This document shows positions 33,421-46,770 of a stretch of 64,000 bases of DNA, piece after piece. The translations under genes were made by a program, and so were the position numbers. Under the pieces are notes generated by a model. That model ran no database searches. It was given only the letters and a program-made list of their open reading frames with translations, and was not told the DNA's origin. Every line of letters starts with the position of its first letter. The first letter of the stretch is position 1. Origin of the DNA: Aquatica leii (Eukaryota; Arthropoda; Insecta; Coleoptera; Lampyridae); the NCBI GenBank assembly GCA_035610365.1, contig CM069435.1:14125123-14189122 (forward strand), written 5' to 3'.

Positions 33421-34371
33421 CTAATAATGAGATCTATGAAAAAATGATCAAACTCTCAAATTTACATCGGCATGAAATTCTCTTGAAGAATGTTTCCGTT
33501 TTCAGTGACTATAACCACTATTGTTAACATCATTTGAAACCGAAAAATAAAAATTTTTAACGAAAAAAAAAAACGACTTAAAAAATGCACCTGCTTGAGT
33601 TCCGAACTTGAAACGCGCCTTCCGAGAAATTTTATTTCAATTTTTTCTTCTAACGAGATTTCTACAAACTTATTTTTAAAAACAAGTTTTACACTATGTT
33701 TTTGCATATTTCAAAAATTACGTACGCAAATATACCGTTTCACTTAGAATACGTCGTGCACGTTCTACTGATCAATCACTACTAAACCGCACGTTAAATC
33801 TACATATGTAAATCTCGTTTACGTTGCTTTGAACAATGACCATAATAAGTTAATATTTTAGAGTAATAAAAAGTTGATGATACCTATATTCTATAAATAT
33901 GTTTAAATATTTTAAATTACAATCATTGGTACCGTTTTTTTGTTTTAATGAACGTTTGGGGGGCTAGCGCCCTATACCCCTTATAGCTCACTTGCCATTA
34001 AGGTTCTCTAATTTTGTCTTAAATGTCTCTTGCTAAATATAGTTGAAAAAATTGAATTTTTAAACAGGTATGAGTATTTGTTTCTTTAAATGCAATGATT
34101 GCATTATTTTGGTTTGTATTATGGCATTTCCTTGTTATTTTTTACCGTTGTATTTGAATTGCCTTGTAACGTAGATACCCAACAGTGTTTCACAATTTTT
34201 TAGTGATCTACTAGATGTTTTTTGTGGTCTCTATGTTCTTGTATATTGTATATAAAACAAAATGTTTTCTACTATGTAAAAAAATTCTATCGAAATACTT
34301 TTGTCAAATGTTTTGTAACATTCTGTATAGTGTAGTTTTGAGTTTTTTTATTATCAAGAAATAAACTTTAT
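33421..34371. other. Gene-free AT-rich stretch
   Basis: Nothing recognised. The minus-strand frame at 33462-33707 has no family likeness. Confidence 0.45.
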
Positions 34372-34575
34372 GATTATAAGCGACTTTCGCCTTAGACCAC
34401 GTCGTAGTTAAACACCCAGACGTAGGCTTGGTGCTAGTCTCTCCTTGAGAGACAATACGGCCTTTGCCGTATTGCCGTTCGTGAACCCAAACAAACTGAC
34501 GTTTCGCAAGACTTTGCAGCTTGCATCTTCAGAGTGGTAAATGTCACTGAGACTGACAGTGACATTTACCAAAAC
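34372..34575. repeat. Penelope-tail-like hairpin repeat (copy H3)
   Basis: Starts GATTATAAGCGACTTTCGCC, contains GTGAACCCAAACAAACTGAC, then GTTTCGCAAGACTTTGCAGC and TTGCATCTTCAGAGTGGTAA. It ends in a perfect-looking hairpin, GGTAAATGTCACTGAGACTG against its complement (34537-34571). Layout equals the copy at 48541. Confidence 0.65.
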
Positions 34576-36230
34576 TGGCCTTGGAAAAAGTTACTGTTAC
34601 TCGGTTGGAATGAAAATTTTATACTCGTGGTTCTTCACGCTCGCATACGCTCACGCTCGGTACTTTCCACTCGTATCAACTTTTCATTCCAACTTTGTTA
34701 CAAAATATACAATTTTTAACCTACATACTTCAAGTTTTACACTGTGAGATGTCAAAATGTTTGCTTTTTTATTTTGATTTTTGTGATCTCAAGATTCTAT
34801 AAGAATAGTATTTACAACAAAAATTAAAGATTGTCTTTTTGACGATGGAACGATAGACTCTCGTCTACTTATGTGTTTTATTTGAAACTAATCTTCTATC
34901 AAGATCTTAATTCGTACATTTTAGGTCTTTACTCTTGGCTATAAATAATCTAATTTATCTATTATATAAACAAATTGGGTTTTTACGTTATTTAAAACAT
35001 ATTACGTTTTTGTAAAAGTTTGTTTAAATTACTTCAAAACGGAATTCTAAAAACGTACATTATCCGACGATCTTAAATAGATCTCGACGGTATAAATTCT
35101 TGCATTAAGTGATTGTATCGTAGTATATCTACGTACATAAGATCTTCTACAATTGAGGATGTGTGAATCTCGACAAAATAAAAGACATTCTTGTTACGAA
35201 AAGTAGAAAAGCAAGTTGCTGCTTTTTATCGTAGCAAAATTTACTACATTACATGAACCGGCAAGAAAATACACTTAAAATTGTTTTAGAAGATTACAGA
35301 TGAATGACCTTTGTTAATGTGTTGTATATCTAATGCAACTGTTATTATTTTCTTATTGTTGCACTTTTTGTTTACGATGTATTTATTACGGTAAGTTGGA
35401 ATTAAACTTAAAGTGTTGAGATGTTAAATAAATATTGCAAATATGCAGTTTTCCGGTTTGTTCGTTTCGACAATTTATGGATCATTTTTTGTTATTTGGT
35501 CGTCTCTTTAGATTTTTGTGGAACAGTTTTTACTGCGCTACTATAACTTTTTTAGTCGATGTATGACGTTAAAATTTTACTGAAAACTGAAACGAAAAAG
35601 CTTAACATTGTTTTCTATTTAACCTTTTGTATTCTTATTGTAGATTGCTAATCGTTATGATGGTTTTTTTGTCTAAAAATTTTTTGTAGATGAATATGTT
35701 ATAGTCGTAATAACGAGAGACGTCTTATGACACATACTTAACCCAATAGAAAATGAAAATAATAATAGCATACTTATTTCACTTATTTTTTGCAGTTAAA
35801 GAAAGAAAGATAACCTTTAGAACGTCTGTAAAGCCAATCTCTACAACGTAAGTTATTTATAACGTCAGCGTACGCCGATAATTTGATCAATGTTGAATTA
35901 AATGTTACTACATTTCAATCCTAGTTTTGGACTTAAAAAGTACACAGGATAGGACCACAGTACATTAATTTTAGATCATCCATTAATTAGCCATGGTCTT
36001 TCATTCGGTCAAGTCACATACTTTTAACCTACAAAATACATGAAGGTTTCGATATTTTAATTAAAACAATTATTGTTTTAAAATACTTTTTTAGTAATAC
36101 TAAATATAACTGTGTCATTCCTATGCTACAAATTCGAATTAATTTCTCTTTCTCGGTCAGTTTGTTTTTATTGTATAAAATAACTGCACATTACCGATGA
36201 TTTTTTGCGTTGTAAATGCATATTCTGTGA
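34576..36230. other. Gene-free AT-rich stretch
   Basis: Nothing recognised. Overlapping frames at 34534-34747 (+) run over the hairpin repeat and are rejected. Confidence 0.45.
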
Positions 36231-36354
36231 CATTGAATTTGCAACACCAAGAAGAGGTCGGAGTTGTGTGACTAAACTTAGCATGCAGGTTTAGCTACTC
36301 AGATAGAGTAAATGATTAAAATATTCAAAGCAAAGGAAAAAAAAACACAGTGCT

Positions 36355-37240
36355 TCTTTAATAATGTGTTGGTCCTCTTCTATTGTTTTCTTTCGCACTC
36401 ACTTTTTGTGCCAACGATTCCAGCAAGTGGTCAATAATCTGTTGAGTTATTGTATACCAAGTAACTTGCAATTTATGTCGAAAAGCTTCTTGTGTCTGTG
36501 GAGGATGACGTTAAGTTCTTCAGTGTTCTACATATATTGGACAACACGTGTTCAATAAGCGAAATGAATCTATAGAGTGTCTTGCTATGTGGGGACGGGT
36601 ATTATTCTGCTGAAAAATGAGGTTTACAACTGCTAAAAATATGAAAGAATATGGGGCTCACCACCTCGTTAACATATCGCAGGGCGTTCAAATTGCTACG
36701 AAAAAATACCAAACGAGATTTACTCCCATAGGCTACAACATCTCCTACCATAATCCCTACAGTGAGGTGCACATGCCGCTCAACTAAAAATTGTACATTT
36801 CGCCGTTTCCCACGTCTTTGGTTGACTTTCATACGGCCATCATGCAACTTCAAACAGAATCGGGATTCATCACTGAAGTCTATTCTATGCTATTCCAGAT
36901 TTTAGTGGAGTCGTAACCTACACCACACCAAATGTTGATCCGTCAGTGGTAGCACAAGATGTGCTGTGTGACTATTTACAGGACGACCTTTGTTACCTCA
37001 CCATTAATCGGCGATTAATCTGGTACTGGAAAATCGATTTCTTATTGCCATAAATCGAAGATGACGGTCTTAAACTTCACATGTTTGCTTTCATCCTCCA
37101 GTTCCTTGTCTACGACGATTCTGACCTTGCTTAGTTCATGCTTGATAACAGCGTATATTATTGGATTGGTTTCGGTTAAGACGATTTGCAATATCTCGTA
37201 AAACCACTTTTACGTAAGCCAACACTGAAAACAGTTCTAA
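36355..37240 (-). pseudogene. Tc1-like transposase fragment
   Basis: Reading leftward: IDFSDESRFCLKLHDGRMKV near 36820-36890, RRNVQFLVERHVHLTVGIMV, AYGSKSRLVFFRSNLNALRY and VNEVVSPIFFHIF. In another frame NNTRPHIARHSIDSF and PPQTQEAFRHKLQVTWYTIT follow, ending RRGPTHY at about 36358. The order is that of the C-terminal two thirds of insect Tc1-like transposases; the first catalytic Asp (SDESRF) is present. The region after the third catalytic position is shifted. Terminal repeats were not found, so element limits are unknown. Confidence 0.7.
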
Positions 37241-37367
37241 GTTCTATGCTGAAAGCTACTGGGACATAGTAAGGCAATTAGAATAGAAACTATTTCAACA
37301 AACGTGCTCATTGGTTGTGAGAGGTTTTCGTCTTTTAACAATGTCAGGGTATACTAAGATTACAACA

Positions 37368-37490
37368 TCTTCCGGGTTTGAACCGTGTTGATGTCGTAAC
37401 CAAAGTTGCCAACGTTTTGTCTACTTTCATGTTGGCAACTTCGGTTATAACATCAACACAATCCTTACCCGGAAGACGTTCTAATCTGAA
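37368..37490. repeat. Foldback repeat of the Penelope-tail family (copy H4)
   Basis: An inverted repeat. The left arm CTTCCGGGTTTGAACCGTGT, TGATGTCGTAACC..GTTGCCAACG pairs with the right arm starting ATGTTGGCAACTTCGGTTAT and ending ACCCGGAAG. Each arm is about 50 bp with a loop of about 15 bp. The arm sequence resembles the tail of the Penelope-like fragment at 10861-10910, so this looks like two tails head to head. Confidence 0.7.
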
Positions 37491-39105
37491 AACTCGTCTT
37501 AAGTAAAAGTAGAAATGTCAATTATTTTTCGCGCAGTTAATCTAGTACCAACATTTTTGTTAACGATGTAACATACTTATCGAAATAATATGTATTGAAA
37601 ACCACGCGTTTGATAATCATAGTGAACCGTATTGCAAAAGGAGTGTTAAAATTGTATTGGTTATTTTTTATCTCTAAATGAGATTATTTATGAATAGGTT
37701 GCAACTTAAAATCAAGTGGTGTGTATTATAATTCCAAGACATCTGTTTACAAATTTTCTAAGTATGTACTTTCACCGCAAATGTATTACTTTTCAAGAGT
37801 TTATATTATAAATAATCTCACATTAAAGAAGTGCGTTAAGAAACTTAAACGCATGATCGTAGACGACTGTAATCTAATCGCGGGCAAGAGGGCGGGATTT
37901 TACATAAATGCGTTCTTACGTTAATCTTTTTTTTAGTTGGTTTTAGTTATAGTACAGACTCTGGTCGTAGAAGCCTTTGCGATTACATGTCAGGGCAGGT
38001 TTCTAAAAATGATTGTGTCAAAGAATTCAAGCTGATTCTAAAATTACTAAATTACAGGTGTTTTTTTTAATACTTAATTTTTTTAATTTAATGTTTTTCA
38101 GCATTAACAAATTTTTGATTAAATGGACAAGCTACTTATTTGTTTATTTTTTTTTTGAGCTGTTTAATTACTTAAGCTAAGCTAAGTTAAAAAATAAAAA
38201 TGTATAAAACGTTAGAATGTTTTTTGCTTGTTTTCATTACATATTTTATTTTTTGCGTTAAAATCGGTGTCAATAATCGTCTCGTGCCAGAATTGTCACT
38301 CTATAATTATTAGAATCGTTTCAATTTTCTCTGTTTTTATTTTCTGAATTTTTTTGAGGTGAAGCAATTTTTTAAATAATCTCAAAACTTTTTTTAATTC
38401 TGTCACCAAATCTTATTGGTAATTTCGTATTTTGAGTTGTTTCTTCTGTTTTTTTTCGCACGGTTTTTATATTAACTTGGAACCGCCAACGGTTACTACT
38501 AAGGTATTTATTATATGCCATAAAACTGAAATTTGATCTTTATGTGTAATCAAATTTTGTTTGTAAACTGATGAATTATTTGATTTTTTTCTCTTTTGTT
38601 TGTAACGTTTTTTCACTACTTCACTTAGTAATATTAATTAAAAGGCATTTGGCTAAGTGTGTTATAGGGATAAATGTGAGCACTCATTTTAAATTAGTCG
38701 TTAAAAAACCAAGCTGGAAGTCATCTAGCGGCAAGCTGTAAATTGTTACCAACCAACGCCACTCCGTTGTACTGAAAAAATCTTTGGCTTGGAGACACCA
38801 AGTGTTGGTGTTTTGATATGTTAAATATAACGTAAAAGCAATGTTACATCCAACCTACCGACTTCGTTAGACGGCAGGGTCATTATCAAAAATCTTGAAA
38901 TTTTTGACCGTTTTTTCTTTTTTGTCAGTCAGACTGGTTTTTAAACAAATGTTGTATTCATTTTTGAAGTACACTAAATTTTCAATAAATTAAGACCAGA
39001 AAGGTTTTTTTAAGATTCCGGAGATTAAGTACTGAGAATTACTTATCATTATTATTATTTAAAATGTTTTTAGAATGCCATCTTGTGGTAAAAATACCAC
39101 ATAGG
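37491..39105. other. Gene-free AT-rich stretch
   Basis: Nothing recognised in the frames present. 38700-38890 is somewhat less AT-rich but has no visible terminal repeats or coding sequence. Confidence 0.45.
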
Positions 39106-39397
39106 ATAATATAGAAAACTATAAATTAGTACGGAGGGTAGAAAAGTTGTCCTTGGATTTAATAACAGCGAAAGTCAATGATCTATTGACAAGTGACGCT
39201 GTCAAAATCTTAACTATAAAATAGGTTAGGAACAATGTCAGTACAACTGTGAAAAACAACATCAGAACTAGCGGACAGCTGTTTCGTTCTTTAGGATTTT
39301 GATAGCGTCACTTGTCAATAGATCATTGACTTTCGCTGTCATTAAATCCAATGACAACTTTTCTACCCTCCGTACTAATTTATAGTTTTCTATATTA
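39106..39397. mobile_element. Foldback MITE with about 105-bp arms
   Basis: The left arm (39106-39210) runs ATAATATAGAAAACTATAAA, GTACGGAGGGTAGAAAAGTT, GCGAAAGTCAATGATCTATT to GACGCTGTCAAAATC. The right arm (39293-39397) is its complement with only three or four differences. About 80 bp of unrelated sequence separates them. The near identity of the arms suggests a young or conversion-maintained element. No coding sequence. Superfamily cannot be assigned, because target duplication is unclear in the A/T-rich flanks. Confidence 0.8.
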
Positions 39398-42300
39398 TTA
39401 TTATATTAAAATAGAATTAGAAATACATGTGTAAATACATCGATAAAAAATATTTGAAAATCTGACATCAATTTTGAAGAGGTGTTTATTTTAATCAAAC
39501 TTGGGACCTTTCTTTTGTTTTTGTCGATGTTTTATTGTAATTTGCATAATAAATAATTTAAAGGGTATTTTGCCAACACTGTCTACCGTATGTTGCCAAA
39601 AAACAATTATGTAAAACAATTGCTACAGAATATGACTTATAGTTGGCGAGCGATAGAATGTTATTAAATGGTTCTTCTTCAGGCATTACTCCTAGATTCA
39701 TCGTGCGTTTCTCCTCTCTTCTATAATCTTTAAAGACCACACACTCGAAACGCTTGCAGATTGAATTTTTACGTATGTAAAGTCGGCTACTACTTCGAGT
39801 GTGGCCAGTTATGCGCGAGAGGAACGCAAACCTTTCTAACGTCCAGTTTTTTTTTGTAAAATTGTGAAAAGCGTTTGTTGAAACGTGTGAACGTGATTTC
39901 TGTGTTGAAAAAAGCAGAAAAACGAGGTGATTTTAAAAATTAAAGTTCGCATTTCTTATAACTCGGACTTGATAGCAGTAGACGCAAGAAATCGCCAATT
40001 TTGCCAAAAAAACTCTACTCTAAACACAAGAAGGTGTGAAGAAGAAAGGTCACAAGCACATCACGATTGAGGATGCTACAGAACAAACTATTGGATATCT
40101 CCAGGAGAACTCAAAGAATGTCAGTTTTTTATGAATGAAGGGGTCAAATAGAAGAATAAAAACTTGATAATGAAACACTAAAAATCAGAGAAGTATAGAG
40201 GAGATATTGTATTTGTCAAAACTGTTTTGCAAAAACCGTTCTGTACATGCAATAATAGCGGCAGTAAGGCTTCGGTCATTCGTTTCCTCATTATTACATG
40301 GAATTAGTGTTTATCTTTATCATAAATTTGGTCAAACATCTGATTGATTTGATGTTCATTCTTGGATTTACATTATCTTTCTTTAATATCTCAATTCTCG
40401 AAACATCAGCCATCCTGCGAACAATCAAACTCGTCTTGGTGCCATCAAGCTTCCTGCAATTTGCATTCGACAATGCCGATTTTAAACCTTCCACGCAATA
40501 GGAGGTTTAATAGTTGCGACTCTCTTAAGTTGTAAAAACAATGCTGTTGACAGGAAACAATGAAAGTATCATTAAAGACATGTTAATAAATTTTAACAAA
40601 TATGTTATTTTAACGTCTAAGAACAAAAGCAAGCAAATGCTACCATTTGTCCACGCTGTAAGTGACTTGTTTTATGATAAGTGTGCTCTCGTATGTTTAA
40701 GACATGTTAATTTTGAACGAAAGAATAGATACTTGTGAATATCAACGTTTTAGAAGAAAGGGACACTTTACAATTTGACGCTCTGAAGAATTTTAAGCAT
40801 CTGCTCTGATATATGTATAGCGGAAGTACTCATAAAATCCACGAAGAGCTATGGAATGCTCACCCAGAGTCGTGGAATTATTTTTAGCGTTCTGACTCAA
40901 ATAACTCTGAGGATGGTTTATCTCCAGAACATCTGCGAAGAAGTAGAGGTTTACGTGGACCTACGCCAGTCTTGTGTCTCCAGAGATGTAGCGGATGCTG
41001 AAAAACTGTAACACTGGTTTTTCTAGTATCCACCATTCCCAACAACTGAATTAATCATGTTCCTAAGCAATGGAATGGTTGTGGACAAATGTTAACTGCC
41101 GTATGGCTTTTCAGATTAGTCTAGAACCGAAGATTCTTAAAGCAGATTGCTGAATGGCAGCTATATCCGAAAGTAGCCAAAACCTGGCCTTGGCTACTTT
41201 TAAAACAATTAAGGATACTTGGTTGAAATATAGTCAACGTACTCAACAATTTTATAACATATAGCTAAAGGCGACTGAAACTAAATTATTAATTATGATC
41301 TTTAGATCTAGAACATAATACTGAAGAAAAGCAACAAGTTGATACCTTGAAATCTCGACTTTCGTTAGCACTATTAGAACCGTGGTTGAATCTTTCGATC
41401 TAAACCAAGTTTTCAGAAACGATTACTAGAAGATATTTTGTTAAGAAAAAAAGCTACTAGTGATACGAAAATTATAATTTTTATGGACTTGGAAGATGAT
41501 ATTAATCTGGAAAATTTATAGGAGATAAAAAGTAAGGAAATGAGTGATTGCAAAACACACGAGTAAAGAATAGTATATTAAAACACAAGTTACAGAATGA
41601 ACGCGCTTCAATCACGAGACCGGAATTCATACACGAGCCGCACAGCGACGAGTTTATGAAACGGTCGAGTCGTTGAAACGTATTTTATGACGTGTGCTTT
41701 ATACTATTTTCTCTATTTCGATACAATATTTAATATTTTTCGTATATGTTTAATTTTAAAACAACATTGGGAAACTTTAATATTTTATTGGATTGGCAAC
41801 ACTTACACTTTGACATATTGAAATTTATGTGTTAACCTAAAATCTCATACGAAATTATTTCCTTATACCTTTATAAGTAAATAACTTTGAATTAATAAAA
41901 CGTCTTGGCATCAAAATTTGAATTTCAATTGTTAAATTCCAATAATTTTGATTTCTTTTTCATGTAACGTCAAGTTACGATGCAGAGATACCAACTTTTA
42001 AAAAACTAACATTACTAAAATTCGTGTATGAATTTGCTTATTCTTACACGGATTTTAGTGTAAGAATCGCTAATTCGGATGTCGAAATAGAGGAACTTAT
42101 TTCTAGTTTTTGTGTTTTTCTACGATATTTTAAAACATACCTATGTTAAATTTATGCTCAAATCAATACTAACAATTATTACATATATTGTTGATATTTG
42201 CAAGTGCACAGACTCACTGTTATGTAGCATACATTGACTATCATAAATTACAATTACTGTTAGAACGTAACATCGTGTAATATTCATGACATTATCCTAC

Positions 42301-43281
42301 AAAACAAAATAAATCACCTATACCAACAATATGTAAATCGATTAGAAACATGTTTTATTGCTTTTTTTAATGATTGAATCAAATTTTATTTAAAATTTAA
42401 ATGCGTATAGAAGAAGCTTTTGCACCGACAGATAAGTTGATTAACTTTCATATAATAACTACATCTGTTGCGTAATATTTAATAGGTGATTTTTAATTCA
42501 TAGATGAAGAATAACATGAATATGTAATTAAAAAAGAAATGAATACATAATTGTTTTTTTCAGAGTTTTACTGCTCTTTCATAGTTTTTTTTTCGATGTA
42601 ACAAGTCATTGATCTCCAAACAATTTACTATTTATTTATTGTGATTTTGAACATGAAAAAGACGATTCAATTAGTTTTTTTTTATGTTGACGTCAGAAAT
42701 TCAAATTTTTTTGACTAAAATTAATTACTTTAGAATTATAATTTTTGCATTTTCATGAAACATTAGTGTAAAAAACTAATTTTTTAATTTAGTAACAACT
42801 TAATCAACGATTGTTTATTAATGCGTTATTAAAAAAATAAAATTTTCGGGAACTGAAATTGTAACAGTAAATCTCTTTAGTACGCGCAGTTTTTTGGTTC
42901 GTCGTTAGTAAGTGCGCCCTAAAGAACACATGTATCTCTCTGACATGTCAACTTATCATTTTGACAATTAATTTATTCGCATTGTATCTGTAATTTACTA
43001 TTTACGCTAAGTTGTACGTTAACTTTCGCCTTTAAAAGATAAAAAGAAAAACAACGCACAGAATTGTAGAGTTTCTTACAAAACCGGTAATATCTCGATC
43101 AGTCGATCAAGTAATCAAGATTCTTCTTAAGTTTCATTAGAAATGTTGATTAGTTTCTGTATTGAAGCGGTAGTCGGTGTAACGGTACTAATTTTTGTTT
43201 ATTAATTTTCCATCTATCTGTAACTTATTTGATTGTTAATAGTAGACGTAATTACTTAATCAAAATAATCCGCTTTTTCAG
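39398..43281. other. Mostly gene-free stretch upstream of the myosin exons
   Basis: No exon or transposon domain recognised with confidence. Between about 39840 and 41560 the plus strand has fragments such as HKHITIEDATEQTIGYLQEN and MLPFVHAVSDLFYDKCALVC that look like remains of coding sequence with many stops; I cannot name the family. The last 20 bases, ending CGCTTTTTCAG, form the acceptor of the first myosin exon. Confidence 0.45.
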
Positions 43282-46200
43282 ATGCTTCCTCGTCGAACGA
43301 AGCTGTCCATTTACAACAACGTTTACGTAGTTTAAGTACGGAATTGGTAACGTTAAGAAATCGTCTTCACGTCCAAGGACCTCCAACGACAAATCTAAAA
43401 GGGGTCCATGGATCGTCAACGGGAGCACCTCCCGTGCAACCTGCTATACCACCTCGCACGGTTCCTGTGTTAACCCCGCCGGTGGTCCAAGAGCTTCGCT
43501 CTCAGTTACCGACCGCTGGTGCGGATCTTGAAGATCTTATTCATCTGCAGGGACCGCTTACCGAGGATGCAGTCATGAAATGCCTTCAGGCGAGGTTCGC
43601 CGCTTCCAATTTCTATGTGAGTGTTGGTCATTGAACAGAGCTGACCTTGGGCAGCACCTGTCGCGGTGCTTTTGGTCCGCCCTGTTCACTCCTGACCGTG
43701 AACTTGCTAAGAAAATTTCTTATGTGTACATTTACATATTATTTTCTGTAATCTTTTTAACAGACAAACGTTGGTCCCATATTACTGTGCGTGAACGCAT
43801 ACCGAGACGTAGGTAATTCGCTTACCTTAAACAGCACAAGAAGTTTACCTTTAAGTTCTCAACTCAACAAAGTAGTTCAGGAAGCTGTGCGACAACAATC
43901 GGAAACAGGTTACCCTCAAGCGATTATACTCTCAGGTACTAATACTCATTTAGACTGGAAAATCCTTTCATGTACTTCTTTAGGTACAAGTGGTTCGGGC
44001 AAGAGTCATGCGTCTATGTTATTATTGCGACAACTTTTTGCTGTTGCCGGCGGTGGACCAGAAACTGATGCTTTCAAACATTTAGCAGCGGCTTTTACAG
44101 TGCTTCGTTCTTTAGGATCGGCAAAGACGGCGACAAATTCCGAATCGAGTAGAATAGTAATGTAAACAACTTTGATAAAAAAATAAACATTAATTTACGT
44201 TTCTTGTTAGGGTCAATTTATTGAAGTTCAAGTCACAGATGGCGCGCTATACCGAACTAAAATACATTGCTACTTTTTGGATCAAACGCGCGTTATAAGA
44301 CCTTTGCCCGGAGAAAAAAATTACCACATTTTTTATCAAATTCTTGCTGGATTATCGAGCGAGGAGCGTGCCAAATTAAATTTAGAAGGTTGTTCTCCAT
44401 CTACGCTGAGATATTTACAACACGGCGACACCAGACAGGATGTAACTGAAGATTCTACCAGGTATTATGTGATAAATACTTTTGCGTTTGTAACTCTGAT
44501 TTTTGTTTAGGTTTCAAGCGTGGAAAACATGTTTAGGTGTGTTAGGAATTCCGTTTTTGGACGTTGTTCGCGTGCTGGCGGCTGTTTTGTTACTGGGGAA
44601 TGTGCAATTTATAGATGGAAACGGTTTAGAGGTCGACGTCAAGGGTGAGACCGAACTTAACGCAGTCGCTGGACTTCTTGGTGTTTCCGGCGCGGCTTTA
44701 TTTAGAGGATTAACTACGCGTACGCATAATGCCAGAGGACAACTTGTCAAATCCGTTTGTGACGCAAACATGTCGAACATGACCAGAGATTGTTTAGCCA
44801 AAGCTTTATATTGTCGCACCGTTGCCACGATTGTTCGAAGAGCAAACAGTCTTAAACGATTAGGCTCTACCTTAGGCACTCTTAGTTCGGATTCCAACGA
44901 ATCGGTACATAATCAAGCAGAAATTGCAAGTCAGCATGCTTCAACAATAGGGGGTGGCACCAATGCCGGCAGCAAGTCTATGGCAGCTTTAAACAATGCG
45001 GTCAGACACGCCACGGATGGATTTATCGGCATTTTAGATATGTTCGGCTTTGAAGATCCCAAACCCAGTCAGTTAGAGCATTTGTGCATTAATTTATGCG
45101 CGGAAACAATGCAACATTTTTACAACACTCACATTTTCAAATCGAGCATCGAATCGTGTCGTGACGAAGGTATTAATTGCGAAGTTGAAGTCGATTACGT
45201 GGATAACGTACCATGCATCGATTTAATATCGTCGCTTAGAACAGGATTACTTAGCATGCTAGACGTGGAGTGTTCAATTCGAGGAACAGCCGAATCTTAC
45301 GTATCTAAGATGAAAGTGCAACATAAACACAATACGCGTCTTTTCGATCCCAAATCCATGGAATCCCGCCTTTTTGGCATACAACACTTTGCCGGTCGCG
45401 TGATTTACGACGCCAGCGGATTTTTGGATACCAACAAAGACGTTGTGCCCGATGACCTCGTTGCAGTGTTTTATAAGCATAACTGTAATTTTGGATTTGC
45501 AACTCATTTATTTGGAAGCGAATTAAAAGCTCTTTATTCCGTTGAAAACGTCCCCCGTGGCATTAGTTTTAGAATATCTCCAACATCGCATACAGATTTA
45601 TTGAACGGTGACGAACCGGTCTCTACGTTGACGCAAGATTTCCATACACGACTCGATAATTTATTAAGAACTCTTGTACACGCGAGACCTCATTTCGTCC
45701 GTTGTATTAGAAGCAATTCGCAAGAAGCTTCTAATAGATTCGATCGCACTACCGTCATGCGACAAATACGCTCGTTGCAAATTTTAGAAACGGTAAATCT
45801 AATGGCTGGTGGTTTTCCTCATAGAATGCGCTTTAAGGCTTTTAACATCAGATATAGATTACTGGCTCCGTTTCCGCGTTTGCAAAGAACTGAAGAAAAA
45901 CTCCTTGAAGACTGCAATCTAATTTTAGAATACGTTGTAGAATTAATGTCGAAAGAACAAAATGTGTCGGTAGCCACGAGTTGGGCCATCGGAAAACGCC
46001 ATATATTTTTAAGCGAGAGTATAAGACAGCATTTAGAAAAATTACGAACGGATAATCGCCAAAAATCTGCAATTTTAATACAAGCAACTTGGCGCGGGTA
46101 CAGATTTCGTTGTAGATGGGCAAATATTCGACGGGAGAAGGAGCTTCAAACTTCGAATATTAATCAGTCTGCGATTAATCGCACGGCAAATACGGGGACG

Positions 46201-46572
46201 ACGACGCGACCAAGACCGCAACCTATTGCAGGTACCCCGCCGCCCGATCCCAACGAAAAATGCGATAGCAAGATTATACAACAAACGTGCAACTTGTTTG
46301 GTTTAGATTTAGAAAGACCGCCGCCAGTGCCGCCGAGTCGTTCTTACACGGTAGCCGGAAACACAAAGTTGGGTTACCCCCAAACACGTATTATGAAAAT
46401 GACATATCCTGAAGATGGAGGAGGTTTAGACGGTGCAGTATTATTAAAAGGCGAACCGGTGCTTGTCGTAGGAGCTTCTCCCAAAAGGGGACACTTAATT
46501 GTAGAACACAAACATTGTACTCTACACGTACCTTTTCAGTATTTAGAATTAAAACAAAATGTCAATATTTAG
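43282..46572 (+). CDS. dachs: Dachs-like unconventional myosin (myosin XX), last five exons
   Basis: Exons 43282-43616, 43764-43935, 43984-44156, 44211-44461 and 44511-46572 (TAG) join in frame with GT-AG introns of 147, 48, 54 and 49 bp, giving 996 aa. The 5' end is missing and one base comes from an upstream exon. Landmarks: QQRLRSLSTELVTLRNRL near residue 20; P-loop GTSGSGKS near 169; switch I NSESSRIGQF near 222; switch II ILDMFGFEDP near 485; LRTLVHARPHFVRCIRSN; IQ motif ILIQATWRGYRFR near 829; proline-rich PPPVPPSRSY in the tail. The motor and its order match Drosophila Dachs, a Fat/Dachsous-pathway myosin that acts at the cell cortex on growth and planar polarity; that role is known for the family, not visible here. 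The P-loop and switch I depart from GESGAGKT and NxNSSRFGK. The family name is from memory of the sequence; another unconventional myosin is possible but less likely. Confidence 0.8.
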
Positions 46573-46770
46573 TTTTGCCATAGATTTTTTATAATTTAAA
46601 AGTTCATCTACAAAACAACCTCATGTGTTCATTGTATATTACTGCATCAAACGTTCTGTATAAATATGTACAATGTCTTACTTTAAAAGTCTTGCCATTT
46701 AAAAGCTGTACATAGTTTAATTAAGATATTCCATATATTTAGCGAAATATATTTTTATAGTATTCGCAGT

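Noticed and set aside
34534-34747. Two overlapping plus-strand frames after a GTCACTGAGACTGACAGTGAC hairpin
   Set aside because: They start in the hairpin repeat and have no family likeness or splice logic.
40298-40738. Plus-strand frames around 40298-40738 as possible myosin exons
   Set aside because: No matching myosin sequence and no convincing splice sites; could be remains of an unidentified transposon.
44514-44897. Minus-strand frame opposite the myosin exon 5
   Set aside because: Shadow of a clear coding exon; also the frames at 45274-46284 (-).
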